From NCBI GenBank assembly GCA_963797115.1, contig CAWCOH010000005.1:620001-684000 (forward strand): DNA of 64,000 bases, in the 5' to 3' direction. Below are positions 1-8,051 of this stretch, one piece after another; position 1 is the first letter of the stretch, and each line of letters begins with the position of its first letter. The DNA is from AP-15 sp963797115. Lineage in GTDB: Bacteria > Pseudomonadota > Alphaproteobacteria > ATCC43930 > CGMCC-115725. A program made the translations under genes and the position numbers. The notes beneath the pieces are model-generated. The model was not told the DNA's origin. It ran no database searches and worked only from the letters and a program-made list of their open reading frames with translations.

Positions 1-1
1 G

Positions 2-793
2 TTGGAGCTGGCCGGTGCGCCGGCGGCGCAATTGGCCCTTCAGGCCGGCCGCGTCGATGTGATCGTTTCGGATTGGCTGTGGGTCGCTCGCCAGCGGGCC
101 GAAGGCGGCGATTTGACCTTCATCCCGTTTTCGAGCGCTCTCGGCGGACTGATCGTCCCTGCTGCGTCGCCGATCCATGATGTTGCCGGCATCGCCGGCC
201 AACGGCTGGGGATTGCCGGCAGCGCTCTCGACAAGAGTTGGCTTGTGCTGCGCCTCTTCACCCGCGCCAGGTTGGGCCTCGATCTCGAGAAGCTGGCCGA
301 CAAGAGTTTCGGCGCTCCGCCTCTCTTGAGCGAAGCGCTGGCAGCGGGGCGGCTCGACGCGGTGCTGACCTACTGGCCGTTCGCCGCCAAGCTCGAAGCG
401 CGCGGCATGCGGCGTCTCCTCTCGATCGGTGATGCTCTTGCTGCACTCGGCATTCCCGCCGATCTCCCGCTCACCGGATATCTCGTACCCGCGCGCTGGG
501 CGGCCGACAACCAAAGGGCTCTCGAGGTTTTCGTCGGCGCGACCCGACAGGCAAATGCGATTCTTGCCGCTTCCGATGCCGAATGGGAACGAATCGCACC
601 GCTCACCGGGGCTGCCGATCCCGCTGAGCTCGTCAACCTGCGCGACGCCTATCGGGACGGGATCCCGCGCCGCTGGGACGCGGCAGAGCGAGAGGCGGCG
701 GCCCGGCTTTATCGGCTGCTCGCCGAAATCGGAGGCGCCGCGCTAGTTGGGCCGGGCCCGGAGCTTCAATCGGGACCTTCCTCGACAGCGTGA
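2..793 (+). CDS. ABC transporter substrate-binding protein, SsuA/ThiY/NMT1-like (5' end outside window)
   Basis: This is the C-terminal 263 residues of a periplasmic solute-binding protein; the true start is upstream of the window. Fragments such as LAAGRLDAVLTYWPFAAKLE and DLPLTGYLVPARW match the pattern of NMT1/SsuA-type binding proteins for sulfonates, nitrate or thiamine precursors, in which two lobes close on a small organic ligand. It is followed within 16 bases by a permease and then an ATPase, the usual order of a three-gene importer. The ligand cannot be read from sequence. Because both partner genes are frameshifted, this binding protein may now be an orphan. Confidence 0.75.
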   Translation: MELAGAPAAQLALQAGRVDVIVSDWLWVARQRAEGGDLTFIPFSSALGGLIVPAASPIHDVAGIAGQRLGIAGSALDKSWLVLRLFTRARLGLDLEKLADKSFGAPPLLSEALAAGRLDAVLTYWPFAAKLEARGMRRLLSIGDALAALGIPADLPLTGYLVPARWAADNQRALEVFVGATRQANAILAASDAEWERIAPLTGAADPAELVNLRDAYRDGIPRRWDAAEREAAARLYRLLAEIGGAALVGPGPELQSGPSSTA

Positions 794-808
794 GGTATTG
801 ACGCGGAG

Positions 809-1569
809 GTGATGACGCGGTTCCCGGCCGCAATGGCGGAGCGGGCAGGATCGCTGCTTCTCCTGCTTGCCGCCTGGGAGGGCGCGGCCTGGTATGCCAA
901 TAGCCGGCTTTTTCCGGGTCCGGGAACCGTCTTGGCGAGCCTTGCCGACGAGACGATACACGGCGATCTCCTCTATCATCTCGGCGTCACCCTCGCCCGC
1001 GTCGCAGTCGCCTTTGTCCTGGCGATGACGATCGGAAGCGCAATCGGCATCGCGATGGCGCGCTCACGGGCTCTCGATGCGTTCCTCGACAGCTGGGTCG
1101 TGCTATTTCTCAATCTGCCCGCCCTCGTCCTTGCCGTGTTGCTTTATGTTTGGCTCGGTCTCACCGAGGCTGCGGCGATCGGGGCGGTCACTCTCAGCAA
1201 GCTGCCGACCGTGGTCGTGACGTTGCGGGAAGGCGCGCGCGCTCTCGACGGCGATCTTGCGGCGATGGCAGCGAGCTTCCGCCTCAGCGCCTGGCGGACT
1301 TTGCGGCACGTCACGTCACCCTGCCTCAACTGTCGCCCTTCTTTGTGATTGCCTCCCGCAACGGGCTCGCGCTGATCTGGAAGATCGTGCTGGTGGTCGA
1401 GCTACTCGGCCGACCCGACGGTATCGGATACGCGATCCAGGTGTTCTTTCAGCTGTTCGACGTGAGGCGACCGATCGCCTATTCCTTGGCCTTCGTCGCC
1501 GTCGTGCTTGTTATCGAGTGGGGCATCCTGCAGCCGTTCGAACGCCGCCTGACGAGATGGCGCCGGTGA
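809..1569 (+). pseudogene. ABC transporter permease, SsuC/ThiX-like, frameshifted
   Basis: The inner-membrane permease of the importer. The first part (809 to about 1316) has hydrophobic segments and reads through TLRHVT. The expected continuation, LPQLSPFFVIASRNGLALIW, lies in another frame and runs to the stop at 1569, giving the family's usual length of about 250 residues in total. The break coincides with a tandem CACGT CACGT at 1307-1316. Removing one copy restores an uninterrupted reading (RHVTLPQL), so a 5-bp duplication explains it. As the sequence stands, the first frame stops at 1348. The gene overlaps the start of the following ATPase gene. Confidence 0.8.
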
Positions 1570-2332
1570 TGATCGGGATTTCCATCGACGTTGCGGAGAA
1601 ACGATACGCGGGCCAAGCCGGCGGGAGACCGATAATCGCGCTCCACAACCTCGAAGCGCATATTGCTCCGAGCGAATTCTGCGTGATCATCGGACCTTCC
1701 GGGTGCGGCAAGACGACCCTCCTCAACATTATCGCCGGTCTCGACCGGGACTTCGGCGGCGTTCTGAGCTTCGAGCCGGCAGGCGGGCCTACACCACGGA
1801 TCGGCTATGTCTTCCAGAGCCCTCGTTTGCTGCCGTGGCGAACCGTGCGAGAGAATGTCGCGCTGGTGCGGCCGCACAACCGCGACCGCCTCGAGCTGGA
1901 GGCGCTCCTTGGTGAAATTGGCTTGGCAGACGCCGCCGACATCTATCCAACCCGGCTATCGGGCGGCATGGCAAGGCGCGCCGCACTCGCCCGCGCCTTC
2001 GCCATCACACCCGACCTGCTGTTGATGGACGAGCCCTTTCTGTCGCTCGATGAACCAGCCGCGGATCGGCTGCGCAGGCTGCTTGTCCGCCTGGTGCGTC
2101 GCGGCCCGTGACGGTGCTGTTTGTCGCCCACGATCTCGGCGAGGCCGTCGAGCTCGCCGACCGGGTGCTCGTGCTGTCGCCGGCGCCGGGACGAATCGTC
2201 GCCGAGATGCCGATTGCGCTGCCGCGCGAGCGGCGTCACGACGGCGATACACTCCCGATGTTGCAGGCCGAGCTCGCGCGTCTTGCCGGAATTCAGCCTG
2301 GCCGGAGCAGCCTCAGGACCCGGTCTAGCTGA
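1569..2332 (+). pseudogene. ABC transporter ATP-binding protein, SsuB/TauB-like, frameshifted
   Basis: The cytoplasmic ATPase of the same importer. Walker A is GPSGCGKTT, the Q-loop region is VFQSPRLLPWRTV, the signature is LSGGMARRAALARAFA and Walker B is LLLMDEPFLSLD. The frame then ends at 2111 (VRRGP, stop), just before the H-loop. The rest, TVLFVAHDLGEAVELADR with the switch His, is in another frame from about 2105 and stops at 2332. A one-base loss or two-base gain near 2100 explains the shift. The chosen ATG at 1569 overlaps the permease TGA; an in-frame ATG at 1557 is the alternative. The 3' end overlaps the 3' end of convergent parB by about 40 bases. Confidence 0.8.
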
Positions 2333-3153
2333 TCGAGGCTCGTATAATGGAGCGTCAGCGACCCGCCGCGCTTTTTTGGTTCGAGCGTGACCCGCAGGCC
2401 GAGCAGTGCCGAGAGCTCGCGTTCGAGCGCCACGGTGTCGGCGTCGCGGATCTGCGGGCGCACCGTGTGCGGCATCTCGGCACGGCGCTGGACGAGCCGT
2501 TCGGTAGCGCGGACATTGAGGCCGCGGCGCACGACTTCCGTAGCGAGCGCCGCCGGGTCCGCGGCCGCAAGCAACGCCCGCGCGTGGCCGGCGGAAAGCT
2601 CGCCTTCCTCGAGCCGGCGGCGCACCACCGCCGGCAGGGACAGCAGCCGCATCATATTGGCGACATGGCTACGGCTCTTGCCGACCGCATCGGCTAGACT
2701 AGCCTGAGTGCGGCCGAATTCGTCCATCAGCCGGCTGTAGGCCTCCGCCTCCTCGAGCGGCGACAGATCCTCTCGCTGGAGGTTCTCCACCAAGGCGATC
2801 TCGAGCGCCTCGGAATCGGTGATTCGGCGGATGATGGCCGGAACCTCGTGCAGCCCGACCCGCTGCGCCGCACGCCATCGCCGCTCGCCGGCCACGAGCT
2901 CGAAATCGGCTTCCTCCCCGGCGAGCGGTCGCACCAGCAATGGCTGCAGAATGCCCTTTTCGCGGATCGACTGAGCGAGCGCCTCGAGCTCGGTTTCCAC
3001 GAAATGCCGCCGCGGCTGGAGGGTGCCGGGCCGGATCACTTCAATCGGGATGGAGCGCTGCGGCACAGGGTCGGTGGTCGCGTCGCCCTCACCCTCGCCA
3101 AATAGCGCCGCGAGCCCTCGCCCGAGCTGGCGCCGGGTGGCCCGACCACTCAT
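2293..3153 (-). CDS. parB: Chromosome-partitioning protein ParB
   Basis: ParB is the CTP-dependent sliding clamp that loads on parS and spreads to organise the origin region for ParA-driven segregation. The 286-residue product has the N-terminal LGRGLAALFG start typical of chromosomal ParB, the CTP-binding motif GERRWRAA, the segment ALVENLQREDLSPLEEA, a central helix-turn-helix around GRTQASLADAVGKSRSHVAN, and a C-terminal dimerisation domain. The ATG at 3153 overlaps the parA stop by four bases (ATGA). Longer upstream reading in this frame overlaps parA and is not needed. A perfect parS lies 1.4 kb upstream inside rsmG. Confidence 0.96.
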   Translation of the reverse strand: MSGRATRRQLGRGLAALFGEGEGDATTDPVPQRSIPIEVIRPGTLQPRRHFVETELEALAQSIREKGILQPLLVRPLAGEEADFELVAGERRWRAAQRVGLHEVPAIIRRITDSEALEIALVENLQREDLSPLEEAEAYSRLMDEFGRTQASLADAVGKSRSHVANMMRLLSLPAVVRRRLEEGELSAGHARALLAAADPAALATEVVRRGLNVRATERLVQRRAEMPHTVRPQIRDADTVALERELSALLGLRVTLEPKKRGGSLTLHYTSLDQLDRVLRLLRPG

Positions 3154-3977
3154 TGCGACAGAGATTCGCGCCGCCGCAGGATTTCGGCGGCGAGCCGGAT
3201 ATACGCCTGCGACCCGGCGCAGCCGTGGTCGTAGATCAGCGCTGGTTTGCCGTGCGACGGCGCCTCGGCAACGCGCACATTGCGTGGGATAATCGTGTCG
3301 AAGACCTTTGTGCCGAGATGGCCGCGGACATCGGCTGCGACGAGATCGCAGAGGTTGTTCCGCTGATCGTACATAGTCAGCACGACCCCCTGCAATTCGA
3401 GCCGCGGGTTCAGCGCGCGCTGCACGCGTTCGATCGTCCGCATCAGCTGGCTCAGCCCTTCGAGGGCATAGAATTCGCACTGCAACGGCACCAGGACCGA
3501 ATCGGCGGCCACCAGCGCGTTGATCGTCAACAGGCTCAGTGACGGCGGGCAGTCGATCAGCACCTCGTCGAAGTCGCCAACCCGGCTGTGGATCGCTCGG
3601 CTCAGCAAAAACTCGCGGCGCTGGTGCCCGTTGAATTCAAGATCGGCGCCCGCCAGATCCGGCGACGCGGGGATCATGAAGAGGCGGGGAACTTCGGTCG
3701 TGACAGCGGCAGTTTCGAGTTCGGCCTCGCCAAGGATCACCTCGTAGCTCGTCGGCGCTCGTATCGGACGTTCGACACCGAGCCCGGTGCTGGCATTCCC
3801 CTGAGCGTCGAGGTCGATCACGAGGGTGCGACGGCCGGCGGCCGCCAGCGCCGTCGCCAGATTGATCGCGGTCGTCGTCTTGCCCACGCCGCCCTTTTGG
3901 TTGGCGACCGCAACAATTCGAGCGCGGCGCACGGCCGCAATGGCGCGCGGCAATGCCTCAGCCGTGACAATGCTCAC
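3150..3977 (-). CDS. parA: Chromosome-partitioning ATPase ParA (Soj family)
   Basis: A 275-residue Walker-type ATPase that binds DNA non-specifically as an ATP dimer and pulls ParB-parS complexes. It has the deviant Walker A motif KGGVGKTTTAINLA with the signature Lys, Walker A' (VIDLDAQGNAS) and Walker B (VLIDCPPSLSLLT). Length and motifs fit chromosomal ParA. It is translationally coupled to parB (4-base overlap), and its start overlaps the 3' end of rsmG by 20 bases, so rsmG-parA-parB are very likely co-transcribed, as in most alphaproteobacteria. Confidence 0.97.
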   Translation of the reverse strand: MSIVTAEALPRAIAAVRRARIVAVANQKGGVGKTTTAINLATALAAAGRRTLVIDLDAQGNASTGLGVERPIRAPTSYEVILGEAELETAAVTTEVPRLFMIPASPDLAGADLEFNGHQRREFLLSRAIHSRVGDFDEVLIDCPPSLSLLTINALVAADSVLVPLQCEFYALEGLSQLMRTIERVQRALNPRLELQGVVLTMYDQRNNLCDLVAADVRGHLGTKVFDTIIPRNVRVAEAPSHGKPALIYDHGCAGSQAYIRLAAEILRRRESLSQ

Positions 3978-4587
3978 GGGCTACCTGCTGCAAGCGAAGA
4001 ACGACCCCCCGCGGATCGGAACGGCTTTGGCAAAGCCTCACTGTCATTGTCCAGTGTTTGCGCGCGAGGGTCAATTCATCCTCGACCCTTTCCCCTTTGA
4101 GAAACAGACATTCGCTAACGGGGCCGAGAAACAGCTCAGCGATGCCGAGCAACCGGTCAAGGGGGGCGCAGGCGCGGGCGGTCACGATGTCGACCGGGTG
4201 CGGTGGCACGGCCTGGATGCGGCACGGGCGAATCGTCACATCGACCTCGGTGATCCGGGCCGCCTCACGGAGGAAGGCGCATTTTCGCGAATCCGCCTCG
4301 ACCAGCTCGACCCCGGCCGCTCCGAGAATCGCCAGCACGAGACCCGGAAAGCCCGCACCGCTGCCGAGATCGATCACGCTCTCGGCATTGGCGGGGAAGA
4401 GCGACCAGAGCTGCGCCGAATTGAGGATGTGGCGGCGCCAGAGATCGGGGATCGTGTCCCGCCCGACGAGGTTGATGCGCGCCGACCAGCGGGTCAGCAG
4501 CTCGGCGTACGCCTCGAGCCGTGCAAGTGTTTCACGTGAAACAGGAACAATCTCGGCAAAGCTTTCCGGCCCGAGCGGCGGGCTCAC
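3958..4587 (-). CDS. rsmG: 16S rRNA (guanine527-N7)-methyltransferase RsmG (GidB)
   Basis: RsmG methylates G527 of 16S rRNA using S-adenosylmethionine. The 209-residue product carries the SAM-binding motif VIDLGSGAGFPGLVLAI, the segment RWSARINLVGRD and the RHILNSAQL region typical of the family. It overlaps the mnmG stop by four bases and the parA start by 20. The 5' part of the gene contains a perfect 16-bp parS palindrome that codes for VSRET; ParB is therefore expected to load within this gene. Confidence 0.96.
   Translation of the reverse strand: MSPPLGPESFAEIVPVSRETLARLEAYAELLTRWSARINLVGRDTIPDLWRRHILNSAQLWSLFPANAESVIDLGSGAGFPGLVLAILGAAGVELVEADSRKCAFLREAARITEVDVTIRPCRIQAVPPHPVDIVTARACAPLDRLLGIAELFLGPVSECLFLKGERVEDELTLARKHWTMTVRLCQSRSDPRGVVLRLQQVAREHCHG
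4528..4543. promoter_or_regulatory. parS: parS centromere site (perfect consensus)
   Basis: TGTTTCACGTGAAACA is a perfect 16-bp palindrome identical to the canonical bacterial parS. It lies inside the coding region of rsmG, about 1.4 kb from parB and about 19 kb from the proposed origin. ParB is expected to load here. Confidence 0.95.
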
Positions 4588-6584
4588 GCCGCTTCGCCCT
4601 CACCCGCTTCGCTTCGCTCAGCACCCTCTCCCGCAATGCGGAAGAGGGGCGGCGATGCATCCCTCTCCTGCACCGCGGGAGAGGGGGGACCGAGCCCGCA
4701 GGGCTCGGTGGGTGAGGGCATCGTGGGGCGTCGCTTGACATGCTTCAACAACGCCACCAGGGCTGCCGGCGTCACTCCCGAGATGCGGGCAGCGGCGCCC
4801 AGGGTCGTCGGCCGGGTGAGGGCGAGCTTGTCACGGATCTCGCGCGACAGGCTGCCGACACCGGCATAATCGAGATCGGGGGGCAGCAGCAGCGCCTCGT
4901 CGTTGCGGAACGAGGCGATGTCCTTCTGCTGGCGCTCGAGATAGCCCGCGTAACGGGCGTCGATTTCGAGCTGCTCGGCGATCTCCGAAGTCAATGCTCC
5001 AAGCTCCGGCCAGACACCCGCGAGCCGGGCAATATCAATGTCCGGGTAGGCGAGGAGCTCCCCGGCACTGCGGGTGATGCCGTCGGCATTCACCGCGATG
5101 CCGTGACGCGCCAATGCCGGGGGCGTCATGCGCAATTCCGCAAGGCGTTGCCGGGCTCGGGTCAACGCCGCCATTTTCGCCGTAAAGCGCTCGCCGCGCA
5201 CGGCGCCGACACAACCCAGCCGCATCCCGATCGGCGTCAAGCGCTGATCGGCGTTGTCGGCCCGCAGGACGAGCCGATACTCGGCGCGCGACGTGAACAT
5301 CCGATAGGGTTCGCTGACGCCCCGGGTGACGAGGTCATCGATCAAGACGCCGATATAGGCGTCGGCGCGGTCGAGGGTGAGCGGCTCGGATCCCGCGGCC
5401 GCGAGTGCGGCGTTGAACCCGGCGACGAGACCCTGAGCCGCCGCTTCCTCATAGCCGGTCGTGCCGTTGATCTGGCCGGCGAAATAGAGGCCCGGGACAC
5501 GCCGCGTCTCCAGGCTCGGATAGAGTTCACGGGGATCGACGAAATCGTATTCGATCGCATAGCCCGGCCGCCGCATCACCGACCGCTCGAGACCGGGGAT
5601 CGTCCGCAGCAGCGCTTCCTGCACTTCGCGCGGCAACGACGTCGAGATGCCGTTCGGGTAGATCGTGTCGTCGTCGAGCCCCTCCGGCTCGAGAAAGATC
5701 TGGTGGCGCTCGCGCTCGGCAAAGCGCACGACCTTGTCCTCGATCGACGGGCAGTAGCGCGGGCCGACGCTGGCGATCTGGCCCGAATACATCGGCGATC
5801 GCCCGAGATTGGCGCGGATCAGCGCGTGCGTCGCCGGGGTCGTCGTCGTGATGTGGCACGCGACCTGGGGTGTCGTGATCCGCTCTGTGATGAAGGAAAA
5901 CGGCGGCGGCGGGTCGTCACCGGGCTGAATGTCGAGCCCGGCCCAGTCGATCGTTCGTCCGTCGAGTCGCGGCGGTGTGCCAGTCTTGAGCCGCCCCAGC
6001 GCGAAGCCCTGGCGTGCCAGGGTTCGCGACAGTCCGAGACACGGCTTCTCGCCAACCCGCCCGGCCGGGATCTTTTCCTCGCCGATGTGAATGAGGCCGC
6101 TGAGGAATGTGCCGGTGGTCAACACGACGCGGCGAGCCGCCAACTCCCGGCCGTCGCCAAGGATCAACGCGCTGACCCGGCCATCAGTATCGAGCCGCAG
6201 ATCCTCGGCCGCGCCCTCAACAATCTCCAGACCGGGCGTCTCCGCCAGCAATTCGGCCATGGCGCGGCGATAAAGCTGGCGGTCGGCCTGGGCGCGCGGT
6301 CCGCGCACCGCGGCGCCCTTGCTGCGATTGAGGATGCGGAACTGGATCCCCGCCCGGTCGATCGCCCGGCCCATGATCCCGTCGAGCGCGTCGATCTCAC
6401 GCACGAGATGGCCTTTGCCGAGCCCGCCGATCGCCGGATTGCACGACATCTCGCCGATCGTCACCCGCTTGTGGGTCAACAGCAATGTCTTGGCACCCAC
6501 CCGCGCCGCCGAGGCTGCCGCCTCGCAGCCGGCATGCCCGCCGCCGACCACGACGACGTCGTAACTGCCGATCGGTTCGCTCAT
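4584..6584 (-). CDS. mnmG: tRNA uridine-5-carboxymethylaminomethyl modification enzyme MnmG (GidA)
   Basis: MnmG is the FAD enzyme that, with MnmE, modifies the wobble uridine of several tRNAs. The N-terminus has the dinucleotide-binding motif VVVGGGHAGCEAA, followed by NPAIGGLGKGHLVREIDALD and GAAVRGPRAQADR. The ATG at 6584 (MSEPIGSYD) matches the family start. The product is 666 residues. The family end (ALLKHVKRR) is followed by about 46 extra residues encoded by a palindromic intergenic-type repeat at 4596-4719, so the gene runs through the repeat to a stop that overlaps rsmG. A degenerate parS lies 38 bases upstream. An island now separates it from mnmE, its usual neighbour. Confidence 0.96.
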   Translation of the reverse strand: MSEPIGSYDVVVVGGGHAGCEAAASAARVGAKTLLLTHKRVTIGEMSCNPAIGGLGKGHLVREIDALDGIMGRAIDRAGIQFRILNRSKGAAVRGPRAQADRQLYRRAMAELLAETPGLEIVEGAAEDLRLDTDGRVSALILGDGRELAARRVVLTTGTFLSGLIHIGEEKIPAGRVGEKPCLGLSRTLARQGFALGRLKTGTPPRLDGRTIDWAGLDIQPGDDPPPPFSFITERITTPQVACHITTTTPATHALIRANLGRSPMYSGQIASVGPRYCPSIEDKVVRFAERERHQIFLEPEGLDDDTIYPNGISTSLPREVQEALLRTIPGLERSVMRRPGYAIEYDFVDPRELYPSLETRRVPGLYFAGQINGTTGYEEAAAQGLVAGFNAALAAAGSEPLTLDRADAYIGVLIDDLVTRGVSEPYRMFTSRAEYRLVLRADNADQRLTPIGMRLGCVGAVRGERFTAKMAALTRARQRLAELRMTPPALARHGIAVNADGITRSAGELLAYPDIDIARLAGVWPELGALTSEIAEQLEIDARYAGYLERQQKDIASFRNDEALLLPPDLDYAGVGSLSREIRDKLALTRPTTLGAAARISGVTPAALVALLKHVKRRPTMPSPTEPCGLGPPSPAVQERDASPPLFRIAGEGAERSEAGEGEAA
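4596..4719. repeat. Palindromic (REP-like) repeat forming the 3' end of mnmG
   Basis: The element is bounded by a perfect 10-bp inverted repeat (GCCCTCACCC at 4596-4605, GGGTGAGGGC at 4710-4719). Inside are three smaller hairpins: CCCTCTCC..GAAGAGGG at 4624-4648, CCCTCTCC..GGAGAGGG at 4661-4685, and CCGAGCCC GCA GGGCTCGG at 4690-4708. This is the architecture of the multi-hairpin repeats normally found between genes in alphaproteobacteria. Here it is read through in frame by mnmG. Confidence 0.85.
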
Positions 6585-6621
6585 TCTCGCGGAATGTAGG
6601 TGCGCCCATAACACCTGTCGA

Positions 6622-6637
6622 TGTTTCACGTTAAACG
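6622..6637. promoter_or_regulatory. Degenerate parS-like site upstream of mnmG
   Basis: TGTTTCACGTTAAACG matches the 16-bp parS consensus at 14 positions. It lies between the mnmG start and the island. A similar but further decayed sequence (GTTTCATCGTGGAAC) occurs upstream of the mnmG remnant near 11243, so the site was probably part of the ancestral mnmG upstream region. Confidence 0.5.
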
Positions 6638-6810
6638 CGCCTTCAGTTAGGCATCGAGCCGGGCCCCGGTACCCGATGCTCTCGCTGCACATCGCCTAAT
6701 TTCGATTTCTTGATCGTCGGGGACTGGCTTGGTGGCAAACCAAACCCTGCAGCATTGTCGGCCTTTTGGTTTACAAACGCATGCGAGCATAACTTTTGGG
6801 GGAGACGGGC

Positions 6811-8025
6811 ATGCCTTCACTCGCCAAAAAGCGTCACGATCGCCTGGCGCGGCTTCAGCAACTACCTCCTTCGGAGGATGATCCTCACGCCGATAGGACT
6901 GGCGTACTCCTAAGCGATGAGATTCGATACTATGCAGAGTATCATAGACTAATTACCCCTTTTGACGAAGACAACTTAAAATCTGCTGCATACGAGCTCA
7001 CCGTAGGTGATGAGTATTTTTTGAATGGTGAGTACCACTCTTTAAGTGCTGACTCCACCGATAACAGTGCCATTCGCATTCCACCGTTCGAGGTTGTGGT
7101 TCTGAAAACAGCAGAAATTTTGTGTCTTCCCAGATACATTATTGGCAGGTGGAATATTAAAGTCAGACACGCTTATTCCGGTCTGCTATGGGTTGGCGGC
7201 CCCCAGGTGGATCCCGGCTGGGTCGGGCATCTATATTGCCCTATCTATAATTTGTCGGATAAGACGGCTACCCTTCACATAGGAGATCAAATAGCAGTTA
7301 TCGACTTTGTCAAAACCACACCTTTTGACAGTAGAAAGGACAAAAACGAACTACTCCGGTATCCTTTTCCGCCGCGCCGTACAATAATGGAGGATTACGG
7401 TATCGACGATCTTCGCAGCGCTTTGTTCACAACTGCTGGTCAGAAGCTCGTCGAATTTGACGAAGAAATAAAGAGCATGAATACAAAATTCTCGTTCTAT
7501 ACGCACACATCCTTTGTAATTTTTGCATTGGTGCTTGCAGCGCTCGCCATCATCCCAAAGGGAAATTCCGAGAACCTGGTGTTGGGAGCAACCATCTGGG
7601 GTAGCTTGAATTTAGCAATTTCGCTTTTCGCTGTGCTTGTCGTGCTATTCTCCAGTGTCCAGCGACGGTTAGGACCTCTTATCTATCAACTCTATGGACA
7701 CCTAATGGCAGGTCGGGCGGATGCCGCCATGCGTTTCTTGCGACACCGATGGTGGGCTGGAATCGTCATGTCTGTCACGCTGTCTGCTGGAGCTGCCCTG
7801 GGAGTTTATACCCTAATGGAACCACATTTCCGAGAGTTGCGGGCGGAATTGCTTCTAACGAAGTCCGATCTAGTGCCAGTGACGGGCCCCTTAAGCAACC
7901 GCCTTCGTCAACTCTCCAAGCGGCTCGTGCACCTGGAACAAAACCCCACGGTGACACCTGACGACCTGACCCGAGTAAAGGCCGATCTCGATCGGCAAAT
8001 CGAATCCTTGCGTTCAAATAAATAA
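6811..8025 (+). CDS. Membrane protein with N-terminal dCTP deaminase/dUTPase-fold domain
   Basis: A 404-residue protein. Residues about 33-175 resemble the trimeric dUTPase/dCTP deaminase fold: SAAYELTVGDEY (58-69) corresponds to the family SYDLxLG strand, and QVDPGWVGHLYCPIYNLSD (132-150) to the IDPGWxGxLxLxxxNxS strand. The deaminase Arg-Ser-Ser and the catalytic Glu appear to be replaced (KVR and Pro), so it may bind nucleotides without acting on them. Three hydrophobic segments follow (about 232-250, 257-281, 314-336), then a charged, probably coiled C-terminus. The ATG at 6811 is six bases after GGGGGAG. Base composition is clearly more AT-rich than in mnmG or mnmE. No specific family member is recognised; a sensor or defence role is inference. 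Confidence 0.7.
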   Translation: MPSLAKKRHDRLARLQQLPPSEDDPHADRTGVLLSDEIRYYAEYHRLITPFDEDNLKSAAYELTVGDEYFLNGEYHSLSADSTDNSAIRIPPFEVVVLKTAEILCLPRYIIGRWNIKVRHAYSGLLWVGGPQVDPGWVGHLYCPIYNLSDKTATLHIGDQIAVIDFVKTTPFDSRKDKNELLRYPFPPRRTIMEDYGIDDLRSALFTTAGQKLVEFDEEIKSMNTKFSFYTHTSFVIFALVLAALAIIPKGNSENLVLGATIWGSLNLAISLFAVLVVLFSSVQRRLGPLIYQLYGHLMAGRADAAMRFLRHRWWAGIVMSVTLSAGAALGVYTLMEPHFRELRAELLLTKSDLVPVTGPLSNRLRQLSKRLVHLEQNPTVTPDDLTRVKADLDRQIESLRSNK

Positions 8026-8051
8026 TATGACCTATCATTCGGTTTAAATAA

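Noticed and set aside
4740..6599. Long open frame on the plus strand opposite mnmG
   Set aside because: It is exactly antisense to a complete MnmG, is Arg/Ala-rich, and has no family-like motif; high GC content creates such frames.
6622..6637. CtrA or other regulator site instead of parS
   Set aside because: The 14-of-16 match to the parS palindrome is better than any match to TTAA-N7-TTAA.
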